A DNA stretch of 64,000 bases from JAWKTM01 sp041399085 (GCA_041399085.1 JAWKTM010000011.1:62001-126000); one strand, 5' to 3'; shown: positions 44,122 to 53,824, numbered from the stretch's first letter. A program made the numbers and translations. Notes: generated from the letters alone by a model not told the origin.

Positions 44122-45663
44122 CTATCGGCCGCTCTCCAGAAAGTGCTCGGACCGCATCGGACGCGGGTCGACCACGCGCGGCATAAAATCCATCCGATTC
44201 AGAATGTGGCGTTGGAAATCAACGCCCGGAGCCACTTCGATCAGCTCCAATCCGTCTTCGCCCAATCGAAACACGGCTCGCTCGGTGACGTACAGCACCG
44301 GCTGGCCACGGCGGCGAGCTTCCGCCGCGCTGAAGCTGACTTGCTCGACATGTCGCGGGAATTTGGTCGTCGCTCCGTCGCGCACAATCTTGAGCCGGCC
44401 TTCCGCGATTTCGTATTCGGCATCGCCCGCCGTAAAGCCGCCGCAGAAGACCAGTCGCTTCGCCCCTTGCGTAATGTTGACGAATCCGCCGACGCCCGCC
44501 ACACGCTCGCCGAATCGCGAGACGTTCACGTTTCCCGCCGAGTCGACTTGAGCCGCTCCGACCGCTGCGAAATCCAGCCCGCCGCCATCGTAGAAATCGA
44601 ACTGAGCCGGTTGGTCGATGATCGCCTGCGGGTGCAGCGACGCTCCGAAACTCAGCCCGCCAGCCGGCACACCACCGATCGGGCCGCTCTCCACGGTCAA
44701 CGTCACTTGATCCAACATCCCGCGCTCGGCGGCCACGCGAGCGATGCCTTCCGGCAGCCCGATTCCTAGGTTGGCGATGTCGCCGGGTCGCAACTCATCA
44801 CAAGCTCGCGAGGCAATCACGCGGCGGACACTTTGCGGCATGGCCGTCAACGTCACGGCCGGTTCGCCCGCGCGGCAATAATCCGGATTGTCCCGCTCGG
44901 CGAACGTCTGATCGTGCTCGTCGGCTTCGGCCACCACAATGCGATCGACCAACATGCCGGGCACGCGCACTTGATGCGGCGGAGCGGCATCGTCGCGCAG
45001 CTCGGCCACCTGAGCGATCACCGTGCCGCCACAATTGTGAACCGCCTGAGCGATCGGCAGCACTTCGCCCACAACGGCTTCGCGATCCATCAACAGATTG
45101 CCAAACCGGTCGGCCGCCGTGGCTCGAATCAGTCCCACGTGAACCGGAAACGCCTTGTACCACAGGAACGTTTCGCCGCCGAGCGTCACGCGTTCCACCA
45201 AGCCGGTTGGCGTGGATTCGTTCAATCGTCCGCCGCGCACCGCCGGGTCGATGAACGTGTTCAAGCCGACTCGGGTAATGCAGCCGGGCCGACCGGCCGC
45301 GATATCGCGCAGCAGATGACAGACGACGCCCTGTGGAAAGTTATACGCTTCGATCCGTTCGTGAATGGCCAGTCGCCCCAGATTCGGCGCCAACCCCCAA
45401 TGGCCACCGATCACGCGCCGCACCAGCCCATCGTGCGCCAGATGGTTCAAGCCACGCGTCCGTCCGTCACCTTGGCCAGCCGCATAAACCAGCGTCAAAC
45501 CACGTGGCTGGCCTTCGCGATGAAACCGACGTTCGATGGCCGCCGTCAACGACTCGGGATGAGCCGCCCCAACGAAGCCGCCGGAGACCACGGTCTGGCC
45601 GCTTTCGATCAGCCGAGCCGCATCGTCCGCCGAACACAGTTTCTGTTGCAGTCGCCAAGTCAT
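44122..45663 (-). CDS. Acyl-CoA:carboxylate CoA-transferase, Pct/YdiF-like
   Basis: A 513-residue class I CoA-transferase with both halves fused in one chain, as in propionate CoA-transferase (Pct) and YdiF. The N-terminal half has GQTVVSGGFVGAAHPESLTAAIERRF and GGHWGLAPNLGRL; the C-terminal half has NLGIGLPEGIARV and the catalytic-glutamate region TVESGPIGGVPAGG, with the predicted nucleophile E325. These enzymes move CoA between acyl-CoAs and short carboxylates through a glutamyl-CoA intermediate. Substrates cannot be told from sequence. It lies 154 bases downstream of the cytochrome b-c fusion gene on the same strand but has no obvious functional link to it. Confidence 0.92.
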   Translation of the reverse strand: MTWRLQQKLCSADDAARLIESGQTVVSGGFVGAAHPESLTAAIERRFHREGQPRGLTLVYAAGQGDGRTRGLNHLAHDGLVRRVIGGHWGLAPNLGRLAIHERIEAYNFPQGVVCHLLRDIAAGRPGCITRVGLNTFIDPAVRGGRLNESTPTGLVERVTLGGETFLWYKAFPVHVGLIRATAADRFGNLLMDREAVVGEVLPIAQAVHNCGGTVIAQVAELRDDAAPPHQVRVPGMLVDRIVVAEADEHDQTFAERDNPDYCRAGEPAVTLTAMPQSVRRVIASRACDELRPGDIANLGIGLPEGIARVAAERGMLDQVTLTVESGPIGGVPAGGLSFGASLHPQAIIDQPAQFDFYDGGGLDFAAVGAAQVDSAGNVNVSRFGERVAGVGGFVNITQGAKRLVFCGGFTAGDAEYEIAEGRLKIVRDGATTKFPRHVEQVSFSAAEARRRGQPVLYVTERAVFRLGEDGLELIEVAPGVDFQRHILNRMDFMPRVVDPRPMRSEHFLESGR

Positions 45664-45817
45664 GGACGCCCGCCCGATCGCGCGGCCCGTTAGGGAAGCG
45701 TTAGGAAATGCCCCGCATTTTAAGCGGCAGGGCGCGAGCCCTCTGGTTTCGCTTCGCCGTAGGACTCGTGCCCTACCGCTACAAAGCGATCCATTGTCCT
45801 GGTTTCCGAACGACTTC

Positions 45818-47830
45818 TTAGTTGGATTCGTCGGACTCGGCGGAATCGCTCGCTTGGGCCTCGGTCACGGTCTCCATCGCATCCGCCAACTTGCGTCGCT
45901 CGGCGGCCAGCGCCAAATCCCGGTCATCGCCGCGGAGCCAGCGCACCAGCATGTCCATTTCGTGCGGCGAAAGCAAGTTCAGCGATGGTGTCTCGGGATG
46001 CTCGGCGAACAACGGCATGCGGTCGTTGCTGTCGCCATAGAACCGTTCGTGAGCCGGATTCGCAATCAGCCCGTACAGCCATTCATACGAACCGTAACCC
46101 GTGAGGTCGGGACCGTATCCAAGTTCGCCTTCATCGTGGAATTTATGACAGTCGGTACAAGCCTGCGAATCGATCGCTTCGGCGACTGCCGCGCGGCCTT
46201 GCTCAAGCGTGCCATCGGCCAACGCCTTCGCATCGTCGTCGATTTGGCTGGCCAAACTGGCTTCGGCTGACAACGCGGCGACGATCTGCTCCAGCTTGCG
46301 TTGTTGATCGGGATTCAGACCATCCAATTCGTCCTTGACGAACGCAGCCATGTCGCCTTCGGCATGGGAGGTGGAACCAAACATGTCATGGTCGGCAACC
46401 TTCTTGGGGTCCAAGATGTCAACGAACCATTGGCGGGTCGCAAAGCCATACAAATTCGGAGCGGCGTAAGCTTCCGGCGATTCAACCAGATTCCCTTCGT
46501 CGTCGCGCGGAGCTCGGGGACCAGCGATGCCTTCTCCTTCTTCGTTCAGATAGCTGTGGCAACTAGCACAATTGCGTTTGAAGATGCGCGGGCCTTGGAT
46601 CTCCGGATCATCATGCACAATGCTGCTGGCAGCGCCCTGCTTGGGAATCCCGTAGAACGATACCAGTTCGCGAGTTCGTTCGTATTCGTGTTCGGCCAAA
46701 TGACGAGCCTCTTGATATTCGCGCGAGGCGTTGACGCGTTCCAAGTGCCGCAATCTCGCTTTTGTGTCCGACGGTTCTTCAATATCTAGCGTTGCGTATT
46801 GGTCGTGATAGATGGCCTCATACGTGAGATAACCGGCGCCAATGATAAGCGTGATAATGACAACGACATTCACCACGTGGCCATACTTAATCCGCGCGAC
46901 AACCGGCAAAGCGAATAAGAATCCCATTACCAAGCCGGGCACCACAATTGCGCCGACGAACTCATTATGGAACTTCTTCAGCAATTGAAATAGGAACAAG
47001 TAATACCATTCCGGTCGAGCCGCGCCATAAGCCTCGGTCGGTTCGGCGGGCGGTCCCAGTTCCGCGCCATGATGGTCGATGGTGATATACAGCACGACGC
47101 CCAGAAGAGCCAAGCAACCGACCGCGTCTTTGAAAACTTGTCCAGGCCAGAAGTATTCGTCGTCACGCCATTTCTGCGGCAGCGTCGTGACGCCGTGCCG
47201 ACGAAAGAGCGTCAAGTGCAAACCCAGCACCGCGACTAACAAAGCAGGCAACACGCCCGCATGCATGGCGAAGAATCGCGTCAGGGTGAAGTGCCCGTAG
47301 TTCTCGCCACCCACGACCAGCTTCTGAATGTACGCTCCGCCTGGCGGCAACGACATCAGTTCCGTCGCGACTTTCGTGGCCCAGTATCCTTTCTGATCCC
47401 AAGGGAGCAAGTACCCGGTAAGGCCCAACCCGAGTGTGATCAACATCAACACCAAGCCGGTCCAATAATTCATTTCGCGCGGCCCGGAATAGGCGCGATA
47501 TAACACGACTTGCAATAAATGCACGGGCAACAATACCACCATGGCTTGAGCCATATAGTGATGCACGCCGCGCAGCAGCCAGCCGCCCTGCATTTCATTC
47601 TGAATGTAGTAGACGCTTTCCCAAGCGTTCTGGCTGCCGGCGCTGTAGCTCATCCAGAGAAAGATGCCGGTCACCGCCTGTGTCACAAAGGCGAACACCA
47701 ACATACTGCCCCAGATATACATCCAACTGGAGCCGCCCGGCACGTGTTCGTACAGAGCCTCGTGCATCATCTGCCGATAGCCTGTACGGTGATCCAGCCA
47801 ATTCGTAAATCCGGCGATGACGACTTTCAT
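45818..47830 (-). CDS. Cytochrome b - dihaem cytochrome c fusion, bc-complex subunit
   Basis: A 670-residue fusion. Residues 1-350 are cytochrome b: haem-ligand helices carry GVHHYMAQAMVVLLPVHLLQ and MHAGVLPALLVAVLGLHLTL, and the Qo-site PEWYY motif is in ARPEWYYLFLFQLLK. The b6 and subunit IV parts are joined in one chain. The C-terminal part is a soluble region with two c-type haem motifs, CASCH (C421, C424, H425) and CTDCH (C558, C561, H562), so the cytochrome c function usually supplied by a separate c1 or f subunit is built in. The start at 47830 overlaps the Rieske stop by four bases. With the Rieske protein it forms a quinol-oxidising bc complex in the membrane. The acidic tail (AQASDSAESDESN) is an extension. 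Confidence 0.93.
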   Translation of the reverse strand: MKVVIAGFTNWLDHRTGYRQMMHEALYEHVPGGSSWMYIWGSMLVFAFVTQAVTGIFLWMSYSAGSQNAWESVYYIQNEMQGGWLLRGVHHYMAQAMVVLLPVHLLQVVLYRAYSGPREMNYWTGLVLMLITLGLGLTGYLLPWDQKGYWATKVATELMSLPPGGAYIQKLVVGGENYGHFTLTRFFAMHAGVLPALLVAVLGLHLTLFRRHGVTTLPQKWRDDEYFWPGQVFKDAVGCLALLGVVLYITIDHHGAELGPPAEPTEAYGAARPEWYYLFLFQLLKKFHNEFVGAIVVPGLVMGFLFALPVVARIKYGHVVNVVVIITLIIGAGYLTYEAIYHDQYATLDIEEPSDTKARLRHLERVNASREYQEARHLAEHEYERTRELVSFYGIPKQGAASSIVHDDPEIQGPRIFKRNCASCHSYLNEEGEGIAGPRAPRDDEGNLVESPEAYAAPNLYGFATRQWFVDILDPKKVADHDMFGSTSHAEGDMAAFVKDELDGLNPDQQRKLEQIVAALSAEASLASQIDDDAKALADGTLEQGRAAVAEAIDSQACTDCHKFHDEGELGYGPDLTGYGSYEWLYGLIANPAHERFYGDSNDRMPLFAEHPETPSLNLLSPHEMDMLVRWLRGDDRDLALAAERRKLADAMETVTEAQASDSAESDESN

Positions 47831-48447
47831 GATTTTGGAATCTGCTCTTCGCGACCCGTGTAAAAATTCTGATACTTCACCCACACTTCGCCGTCCGACA
47901 GCTTATCCGCATCGACTTCCAATTCATCCAACGGTCGCGGGCTGGGATTCTCGCGGCCCGTGGTGCTTTGCAACTTCGTGCCGTCCAAATTGAAGGCGCT
48001 ATTGTGGCACGGGCAGTGATAGGCGCTGCCGGTAAAGGCGACGCTGCACCCGGCATGCGGGCAGGTTGTATTGAACACGCGGACGTCGGAATTTCCCGTT
48101 CGCTGAACGTAGACCGAGCCGACCGCTTGAGCCGGCGTGAAATTCCACGCGTCCGTCTGATTGTCGATTACCGCGAAACGCTGGGGGCTGCCATCAACGG
48201 CCAGCGCCTCCAGCGAGCAGACTTTGACGAATCCTTCGCGACCGCCGCTGGCCGCCGCGTAGGCTCCTGGCACTTTGCGTTTTCGGCTGAGCGGATCCAA
48301 GAAGGCGATCAAACCGGTGAAAACCGGGATCAGCCCGACGGCCGCTCCGACAACGGTCGCGGACAGCGACATCAGGAAATTGCGGCGCGGTTCGCCGCCG
48401 TTCGTTTCGGCTGAGCTCACGGCCGGAGTGGTTTTCGTTTCCGACAT
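47827..48447 (-). CDS. Rieske 2Fe-2S protein of the bc complex
   Basis: A 206-residue Rieske iron-sulfur protein. The N-terminus has an Arg-Arg motif (EPRRNFLMSLSA) before a transmembrane helix at about residues 25-48, in line with Tat-dependent insertion of a folded Fe-S domain. Cluster motifs are CPHAGC and CPCHNS, giving two Cys and two His ligands plus the disulfide Cys pair. It accepts electrons from quinol in the cytochrome b Qo site and passes them to the haem-c part. Its stop overlaps the cytochrome b-c fusion start by four bases (ATGA), so the two are translationally coupled. It begins 102 bases after the DHH phosphoesterase stop. Confidence 0.96.
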   Translation of the reverse strand: MSETKTTPAVSSAETNGGEPRRNFLMSLSATVVGAAVGLIPVFTGLIAFLDPLSRKRKVPGAYAAASGGREGFVKVCSLEALAVDGSPQRFAVIDNQTDAWNFTPAQAVGSVYVQRTGNSDVRVFNTTCPHAGCSVAFTGSAYHCPCHNSAFNLDGTKLQSTTGRENPSPRPLDELEVDADKLSDGEVWVKYQNFYTGREEQIPKS

Positions 48448-48549
48448 AAGACAACGACTCCTTGGCTCGCGCGGAGCAAACGGAGGAGAAAGCAGGCGGG
48501 ATTAGCGGAAGGCGGGACGATCGGGTGGGCACTGTGCGGCTGAGGCAAA

Positions 48550-49533
48550 TTATCGCATGGCAGCGCGCACAGCGTCAAGCACACGCGTCTGAACGTCTTG
48601 CAAAGATCCCTCTAAGAACGCTCCAGCAGCCGCTTTATGTCCGCCGCCACCAAACTGTGCGGCGACTTCGCTGCAGTTCATCTCGCATCGGCTGCGAAAG
48701 CTGATCTTGAAACCGCCGCGAGGCTGTTCGATCACGATCACGGCCGCTTGAGTTCCAGCGATCGCCAAGCCCATATTGATGGCGTCCTCCGTGTCGCTCG
48801 GCAATGCGCCAGTCTTCTCAAAGTCGCCGCGGACCACGTAGCTATGCACCAAGCGTCCGTCCAGCTCCGAGCAAAAACGCTCGAGGATGACGCCCCGCAG
48901 CCGCACGCGAGCCAGCGTCTCGGTTTCGTAGAGGTCCGCATAGATCGCCGCCGGTTTAGCTCCGGCCTCTGTCAATTTCGCGGCGATGCGGTAAGTCGTG
49001 GCGGTCGTCGATCCGAACCTAAACCAGCCGGTGTCGGTCGACAAAGCGGCGAACAACGGCGTGGCAATCGCCTCGGTCAGCTCCACGCCGAGCGCCTCGG
49101 CCGCCTCGACAACCAACCGCCCGGCAGCTTCGGCCGTCGTGTTCTTGAACATCTCGGCGCCCAAGTCGTCTTCGGCCACGTGGTGGTCGAGCACGATCTT
49201 TTTGGCCTGCGTAGCCCTCAAAACATCGCCCATCGGCCCGAGCTGCGCCCAGGCGCTGGTGTCGAGCACCATCATCAAGTCGATGTCCTGCAACTCGTTG
49301 GGTTGCACATCTTCGTGCAACGCCCGAATTTTTCGGTCCGGATCAATGAACGCCAAATTCGGCGGCGTCGCTTGGCCATTCACAATCACAACCTGTTTAC
49401 CAAGCGACTCCAGAATGCCAGCCATTCCGAGCTCGCTGCCCAACGCATCACAATCCGGGCGGATGTGACTGGTCAAGAGAATGCGTTGGTGTTGCGAAAT
49501 GACTTCGGCGAACCGAGACCAATTGACCGACAT
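48550..49533 (-). CDS. DHH-family phosphoesterase, NrnA-like
   Basis: A 327-residue DHH/DHHA1 phosphoesterase. Metal-site motifs are IRPDCDALGSE (motif I), VLDTS near residue 90, DHH in IVLDHHVAEDD (motif III), and STDTGWFRFG (motif IV); the C-terminal DHHA1 domain ends with the substrate-binding GGGGHKAAAG. Family members hydrolyse nanoRNA (NrnA), pAp or cyclic-di-AMP breakdown products; the length fits the NrnA type, and which substrate applies here is unknown. It starts 26 bases after ribF and appears to be the distal gene of the DUF1501 - SDR - ribF - DHH run. Confidence 0.93.
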   Translation of the reverse strand: MSVNWSRFAEVISQHQRILLTSHIRPDCDALGSELGMAGILESLGKQVVIVNGQATPPNLAFIDPDRKIRALHEDVQPNELQDIDLMMVLDTSAWAQLGPMGDVLRATQAKKIVLDHHVAEDDLGAEMFKNTTAEAAGRLVVEAAEALGVELTEAIATPLFAALSTDTGWFRFGSTTATTYRIAAKLTEAGAKPAAIYADLYETETLARVRLRGVILERFCSELDGRLVHSYVVRGDFEKTGALPSDTEDAINMGLAIAGTQAAVIVIEQPRGGFKISFRSRCEMNCSEVAAQFGGGGHKAAAGAFLEGSLQDVQTRVLDAVRAAMR

Positions 49534-49559
49534 TCGAGGCTCCTAGAATCAAAACAAAA

Positions 49560-50489
49560 TCAAGTGGCGTTTGCCGCGATGACGCGCGTTTCGCCAACGT
49601 CGTGTTGAAGCTGCTGGACCAAAGCATCGACCGAAGCAAACGGGCGAGTGTCTCGCAGCCGCGCGAGAAAATCAACTTCCAGCGTCCGACCGTACAGCGA
49701 CCCACTATAGTCCAGCAAGTGCGCCTCGACCTTGAGCTGCTGTTCGGAAAACGTGGGATTCGGACCGATGTTGATCGCCGCCGGAATCACGGCTTCATCC
49801 ACGTAGGCGCGACCGGCGTAGACACCTTCGCCGGGCAACAGCGTGTCGACCGCAGCGATGTTCGCCGTGGGAAATCCAATCGTGTTGCCGCGCCGAGCTC
49901 CGTGCGTCACGAGCCCGCGAATGCGATACGGCCGCGTCAGCAACCGGCGAGCTTCGTCGACATCGCCGCGCGCCACGCAATCGCGAATGCGGCTGCTGGA
50001 AATGAACGACTCGCCCGCGACAATCGGCGTGACAATATCTAGCGCGACATCCGCGTCTTGGCAGAACTGCCGCAGCGTCTCGGTGTTTCCTTGGCGATCA
50101 CGGCCGAAGTAAAAGTTGGGACCTTCCACAACGGCTCGGGCCGCGAGCGCATCGCGAACAATCCGCTGAAAGAACTCCGCGGCGGTTAAAGCCAACAACG
50201 CTCGATCCGTGGGATAGGCGATCACCGCGTCGACGCCCAGCTCGGCCAACAACTCCGCTTTCCGGTCGGTCCACGTCAGCGGCGGCGGAGCGGCTTCGGG
50301 CCGCAGCAGCCGCACGGGATGCGGATCAAACGTGAAGACCACGGCCGGACCACCGACCTTCGCGGACTGCGCCTTCAGCCGCTCGATGATCGCGGCGTGG
50401 CCTCGATGAACGCCGTCGAAGTTACCGATCGTCAACGCGCCGCCACGAACGTCGGCATCCAATGTTTCGAGACTGTGGAGAAGAATCAC
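49560..50489 (-). CDS. ribF: Bifunctional riboflavin kinase / FMN adenylyltransferase
   Basis: A 310-residue RibF. The N-terminal FAD-synthetase half has GNFDGVHRGHAA, the nucleotidyltransferase HxGH-type site, and FTFDPHPVRLL; the ISSSRIRDCVARGD segment is also typical. The C-terminal riboflavin-kinase half has RGNTIGFPTANI and GVYAGRAYVD, followed by KVEAHLLDY. It makes FMN and then FAD from riboflavin. A GTG at 50489 was taken as the start because it directly precedes the conserved N-terminus (VILLHSLETLDAD) and lies 26 bases after the SDR stop; an ATG further upstream would overlap the SDR gene out of frame with it. Confidence 0.96.
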   Translation of the reverse strand: MILLHSLETLDADVRGGALTIGNFDGVHRGHAAIIERLKAQSAKVGGPAVVFTFDPHPVRLLRPEAAPPPLTWTDRKAELLAELGVDAVIAYPTDRALLALTAAEFFQRIVRDALAARAVVEGPNFYFGRDRQGNTETLRQFCQDADVALDIVTPIVAGESFISSSRIRDCVARGDVDEARRLLTRPYRIRGLVTHGARRGNTIGFPTANIAAVDTLLPGEGVYAGRAYVDEAVIPAAINIGPNPTFSEQQLKVEAHLLDYSGSLYGRTLEVDFLARLRDTRPFASVDALVQQLQHDVGETRVIAANAT

Positions 50490-50515
50490 GGGCGCTCGGA
50501 TGTGCGAGGAAGGTT

Positions 50516-51337
50516 CTAACGCGGCGGAACGCCCAGCGACTTGCCGCCGTCGATGGCGACGCAGGTGCCCGTCACCATCATGGCGGCGTCGCTTGCCAAG
50601 TAAATGACTGACATGGCGACTTCCTCGGGCGAAATCATCCGTTGATAGGCGTCGGCCAACGGGCTGGCCGAAAGCATCTTGTCCACGAACGCCTCGCGAT
50701 CCGCAGCCGCATCCAAATCCGAATTCATCATCCGCGTGTCGCCCACCGGTCCGGGACAAACGGCGTTGATCCGAATGCGGTCCCGACCGTGACAGAGCGC
50801 CAAGCTCTTGGTCAACGCGACCAGCGCGTGCTTGCTGATCGAATACACCGGATCGTGAGCTCGCGGCAGCAAGCCGGCGTTGCTCGCCACATTCACGATC
50901 GCTCCGCGGCCGGACCGAATCAGAAGCGGAATCGCGTGTTTGCAGGCGAAGAACGCCCCCTTCAAATTCGTGTCCATGCACGCATCCCAGTCGGCCTCGG
51001 TCACCTCCGTGATCTGCTTGACCATGCCGATGCCGGCGTTGTTCACCAGGATGTCCAAACCGCCGCCAAGCTCGTTGGCTCGACCGATCAACCCCGCCAC
51101 GTCCGACTCGCGTCGCACATCGCAGCCGATTTGGTCGATACCAAGCCGCACGTCCTCGGCCGACAACTCCGGCACGAAATTAAAGTCGCCCACGAACACC
51201 CGCGCGCCGCACTGGTTCAGCAATCGCGCCGTTGCGCGGCCGATCCCCGTCGCTCCGCCGGTTACCACAGCCACTCGACCAGACAAATCGGGCAACGGCA
51301 TCCCGCCGCTGATTGGCTCGTCGCTCATCAAACTCAC
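50516..51337 (-). CDS. SDR family oxidoreductase
   Basis: A 273-residue classical short-chain dehydrogenase/reductase. The cofactor motif TGGATGIG is near residue 26, NNAG is in the LVNNAGIG segment near 98, the catalytic Ser is in VNVASNAG and the YxxxK pair is YSISK. The PGPVGDTRMM segment follows the last strand, as in the family. An acidic residue (D) at the end of the second strand (VFVGDFN) hints at NAD rather than NADP. The start may be 51337 or the in-frame ATG at 51328. The DUF1501 stop ends at 51338, directly before it, so the two are coupled. Substrate unknown. Confidence 0.93.
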   Translation of the reverse strand: MSLMSDEPISGGMPLPDLSGRVAVVTGGATGIGRATARLLNQCGARVFVGDFNFVPELSAEDVRLGIDQIGCDVRRESDVAGLIGRANELGGGLDILVNNAGIGMVKQITEVTEADWDACMDTNLKGAFFACKHAIPLLIRSGRGAIVNVASNAGLLPRAHDPVYSISKHALVALTKSLALCHGRDRIRINAVCPGPVGDTRMMNSDLDAAADREAFVDKMLSASPLADAYQRMISPEEVAMSVIYLASDAAMMVTGTCVAIDGGKSLGVPPR

Positions 51338-52894
51338 TCAGATGATCTCGGGGATGATTCGGCCGTCCTCCAGAATCGGCCGCGGGCGATCGAAAATGTC
51401 CTGGACAAAGCCCGTATGGTCAATCCCCAAGGCGGAATAGATCGTGGCCGTGACATCCGACGGCGAGTACGGCGTGGTGATCGGTCGCGAGGCGGTGGCG
51501 TCGCTCTCGCCGATAACTTGGCCGGCTTTCGTTCCGCCGCCGGCGAAGAATAGCGATCCGCACCGGCCCCAGTGATCGCGTCCACCGCGAGCGTTGATCT
51601 TCGGCGTGCGTCCGAATTCGGTAATGAAGACCACCAAAGTCGAATCGAGCAAACCACGCTGTTCGAGATCACCGACCAAAGCGGCAAAGGCCCGGTCCAT
51701 TCCAGCCAAATGATAGCCGCGTTTCACCATCTGCTGGATCGGCGGATGGTTCTGGCTCGGCGCGTTATGATTGTCCCACACATTGCCGTAGTCCGGATCG
51801 TAACCGTAGTCGACCATCACGAACTGAGCGCCGGCTTCGACCAATCGACGGGCCATCAGACAGCGGCCGCCGATCTTTGTCCGGCCGTAAAGCTCGCGCG
51901 TCGCGGCCGATTCCTCGGACAACTCGAACGCTTGGCGAATCGCCGGCGTTCCCAGCAACCGCAAAGCCTTCTGATACTTCGCCTCGACACTGGCCAGCGT
52001 TTGATCGTTCTCCAACGTGCGAAGCGCGCCGTCCAATTGGTCGCGCAATTGAACCCGTCCATCCAACCGCTGACGCGTGAGCGCGGCGTCTAGCGCCAAA
52101 GACTTCGGCACCAAGTCCTCTTCGTACTGAGCCGGCGGATCGTCCAGTTGCGGATTGGCCGTGAAGTCGGGCTGCTCGGGCACACCGCCCAAACAGTACG
52201 GTGCATGATGGCTGCCCAACCAACCCGGCAGAAAGAAATTGTGCGGCGGCGGGCCGGGCCGCGTGATGCCTGGCACGGCGATATACGGAGGCAGGCTGCC
52301 GCGCGAACCTTGCAGGAACGAAACCATCGAGCCGATATTCGGTTCCGAAAACAACCGATTGCGATCCACTTTGCGGCCCGACAGCGTGTAGACCTGGCTG
52401 AGCAGATGATCGTCGCTATCGTGCGAGAAGCTGCGGAGCACGGCCAGGCGGTCGGCGATTTTCGCCAGCTCGGGAATCGTCTCGCAAAATTGCACGCCGG
52501 GCAGCGAGGTCGAAATCGTCTCCAGCGTCCCGCGAACTTCGATCGGAGCATTCGGCTTCGGATCGAACGAATCAATATGCGTGACGCCGCCGGCCATCCA
52601 CAGAAAGATGACCGACTGAGCCTTCGAGCGACCACGTTGTTCCGCGGCTGTTGCCGCAGTGGTGGAAGTCATCATCGCCGGAAGAGCCGACGCCGCGATG
52701 CTGAGCGAACCGATCCGAAGCAAATCGCGGCGATCCAGCCACGGGCCCAAAGCAGCCGGTCCAGATAGAGACGGCGAAGTTCCGCCATTGGTTTCTGTTT
52801 CGGCGGCTTTCGTCGCGCCAGTTTCACTGTGATCAGAATCGGCCGATTCAAGCGACCGTGCATTGGCGATGTTGGTGCGGCAAGGTCGTGGCAT
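51338..52894 (-). CDS. DUF1501 domain protein, Tat-exported (second copy)
   Basis: A 518-residue DUF1501 protein, longer at the N-terminus than the 434-residue one at 257. The start at 52894 follows GGGAG at an eight-base spacing; a start at 52936 would add 14 residues. A Tat-like motif DRRDLLRIG precedes a hydrophobic stretch ending SAATAA-like. Core signatures are FLWMAGGVTHIDSFDPKPNAP and ITEFGRTPKINARGGRDHWG. Molecular function is not established for the family. Unlike the first copy, it has no DUF1549/1553 neighbour here and instead runs into an SDR gene with no gap. It sits 205 bases downstream of the sigma factor gene. Confidence 0.92.
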   Translation of the reverse strand: MPRPCRTNIANARSLESADSDHSETGATKAAETETNGGTSPSLSGPAALGPWLDRRDLLRIGSLSIAASALPAMMTSTTAATAAEQRGRSKAQSVIFLWMAGGVTHIDSFDPKPNAPIEVRGTLETISTSLPGVQFCETIPELAKIADRLAVLRSFSHDSDDHLLSQVYTLSGRKVDRNRLFSEPNIGSMVSFLQGSRGSLPPYIAVPGITRPGPPPHNFFLPGWLGSHHAPYCLGGVPEQPDFTANPQLDDPPAQYEEDLVPKSLALDAALTRQRLDGRVQLRDQLDGALRTLENDQTLASVEAKYQKALRLLGTPAIRQAFELSEESAATRELYGRTKIGGRCLMARRLVEAGAQFVMVDYGYDPDYGNVWDNHNAPSQNHPPIQQMVKRGYHLAGMDRAFAALVGDLEQRGLLDSTLVVFITEFGRTPKINARGGRDHWGRCGSLFFAGGGTKAGQVIGESDATASRPITTPYSPSDVTATIYSALGIDHTGFVQDIFDRPRPILEDGRIIPEII

Positions 52895-53099
52895 GGCGGC
52901 GGCTCCCGGCGGGCAACGGAGACGGTGGGACGACAACCGCCCATTATGCAGGTTGAGCCGAAGGATGCAACAATATCAATGCGTCCGCCGCTCCCACCGC
53001 TAGCGGAGCCGTATAGAAGTTGCAGGGTCCCTTGGGCCGTGCGCCGGTCTTGGAGCTGATCCAGAGTCCTGGGGTACGGTCGTGACCGTATCGCGCCCG

Positions 53100-53687
53100 C
53101 TATGGAGAAGCGGTCTCGGACCCACTGCGACGCATCTTGGCGCGGGCCCGACTTAGCATCGGGCCGACGCTGTTTTCCGGCATTCCGACCTGAGCGCTGA
53201 TTTCGTGATAGCTCTTGCCTTCCAGGTGGTAGAGCCGCACGACATCCGCCTCGGCGCCTTCGAGCGATCGCATCAACCGTTCGACTTCCTCGCGATCCAC
53301 GATCCGGTCTTCCGCCGAGTGATTGCCGTTTCCCGCGTGATGGCCGTTGCCCTCGCGGAATTCCGTCAAGCTGACCGCGTTCGACTTTCGCTTCAACAGC
53401 TCGCGAACGACGATGCGGCGCGACACGACGGTCAAGTAAGTTGCCAAGCTACTTTCGCCGCGGAAACGCCGCAGCAGCTTGAAGTCGTCGTCGATCAACG
53501 CCAGCATGACTTCGGCGACCAAGTCGTCGCGGTCCGCAGCCGAAAGTTTGATTGCCCGGGCTTGGCAGGTGTGGTTGATCACATGAACCACCAACCCCAA
53601 AAAGCGATCGACGAAATCCTCCCACGACCGCGGTTGGCGGTCGAGGCATCGACGCAACAGATTTCGATCAACTTCCGAAAGCACCAC
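53100..53687 (-). CDS. Sigma-70 family RNA polymerase sigma factor (ECF-like)
   Basis: A 195-residue small sigma factor. Region 2 is recognisable around residues 50-105 (DRDDLVAEVMLALIDDDFKLLRRFRGESSLATYLTVVSRRIV), including the core-binding and -10 recognition parts. A linker rich in Gly/His/Asn (EGNGHHAGNGNHSAEDR) separates it from region 4 (VVRLYHLEGKSYHEISAQVGMPENSVGPMLSRARAKMRR), a helix-turn-helix for -35 recognition. No anti-sigma gene is adjacent. It has its own candidate promoter and is divergent from the ferredoxin gene. Its target genes are unknown; the following DUF1501 operon is the nearest candidate. Confidence 0.9.
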   Translation of the reverse strand: MVLSEVDRNLLRRCLDRQPRSWEDFVDRFLGLVVHVINHTCQARAIKLSAADRDDLVAEVMLALIDDDFKLLRRFRGESSLATYLTVVSRRIVVRELLKRKSNAVSLTEFREGNGHHAGNGNHSAEDRIVDREEVERLMRSLEGAEADVVRLYHLEGKSYHEISAQVGMPENSVGPMLSRARAKMRRSGSETASP

Positions 53688-53795
53688 GCTGTGGCCACCT
53701 ATTTGAGTAGTCGGGCCCGTCGGGGACGAGCAAAGTGTGCGATCCGTCGCCTTGAATTCCGAGCCACCTTTGCCAACAAATCCATTTCAGTTTTG

Positions 53796-53824
53796 ATTTT
53801 ACGTAGCTGTCACGCGCGAAGCAA
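53796..53824 (-). promoter_or_regulatory. Promoter candidate for the sigma factor gene
   Basis: On the minus strand TTGCTT (53824-53819) and TAAAAT (53801-53796) are separated by 17 bases. Transcription would start near 53789, about 100 bases before the ATG at 53687. Confidence 0.45.
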
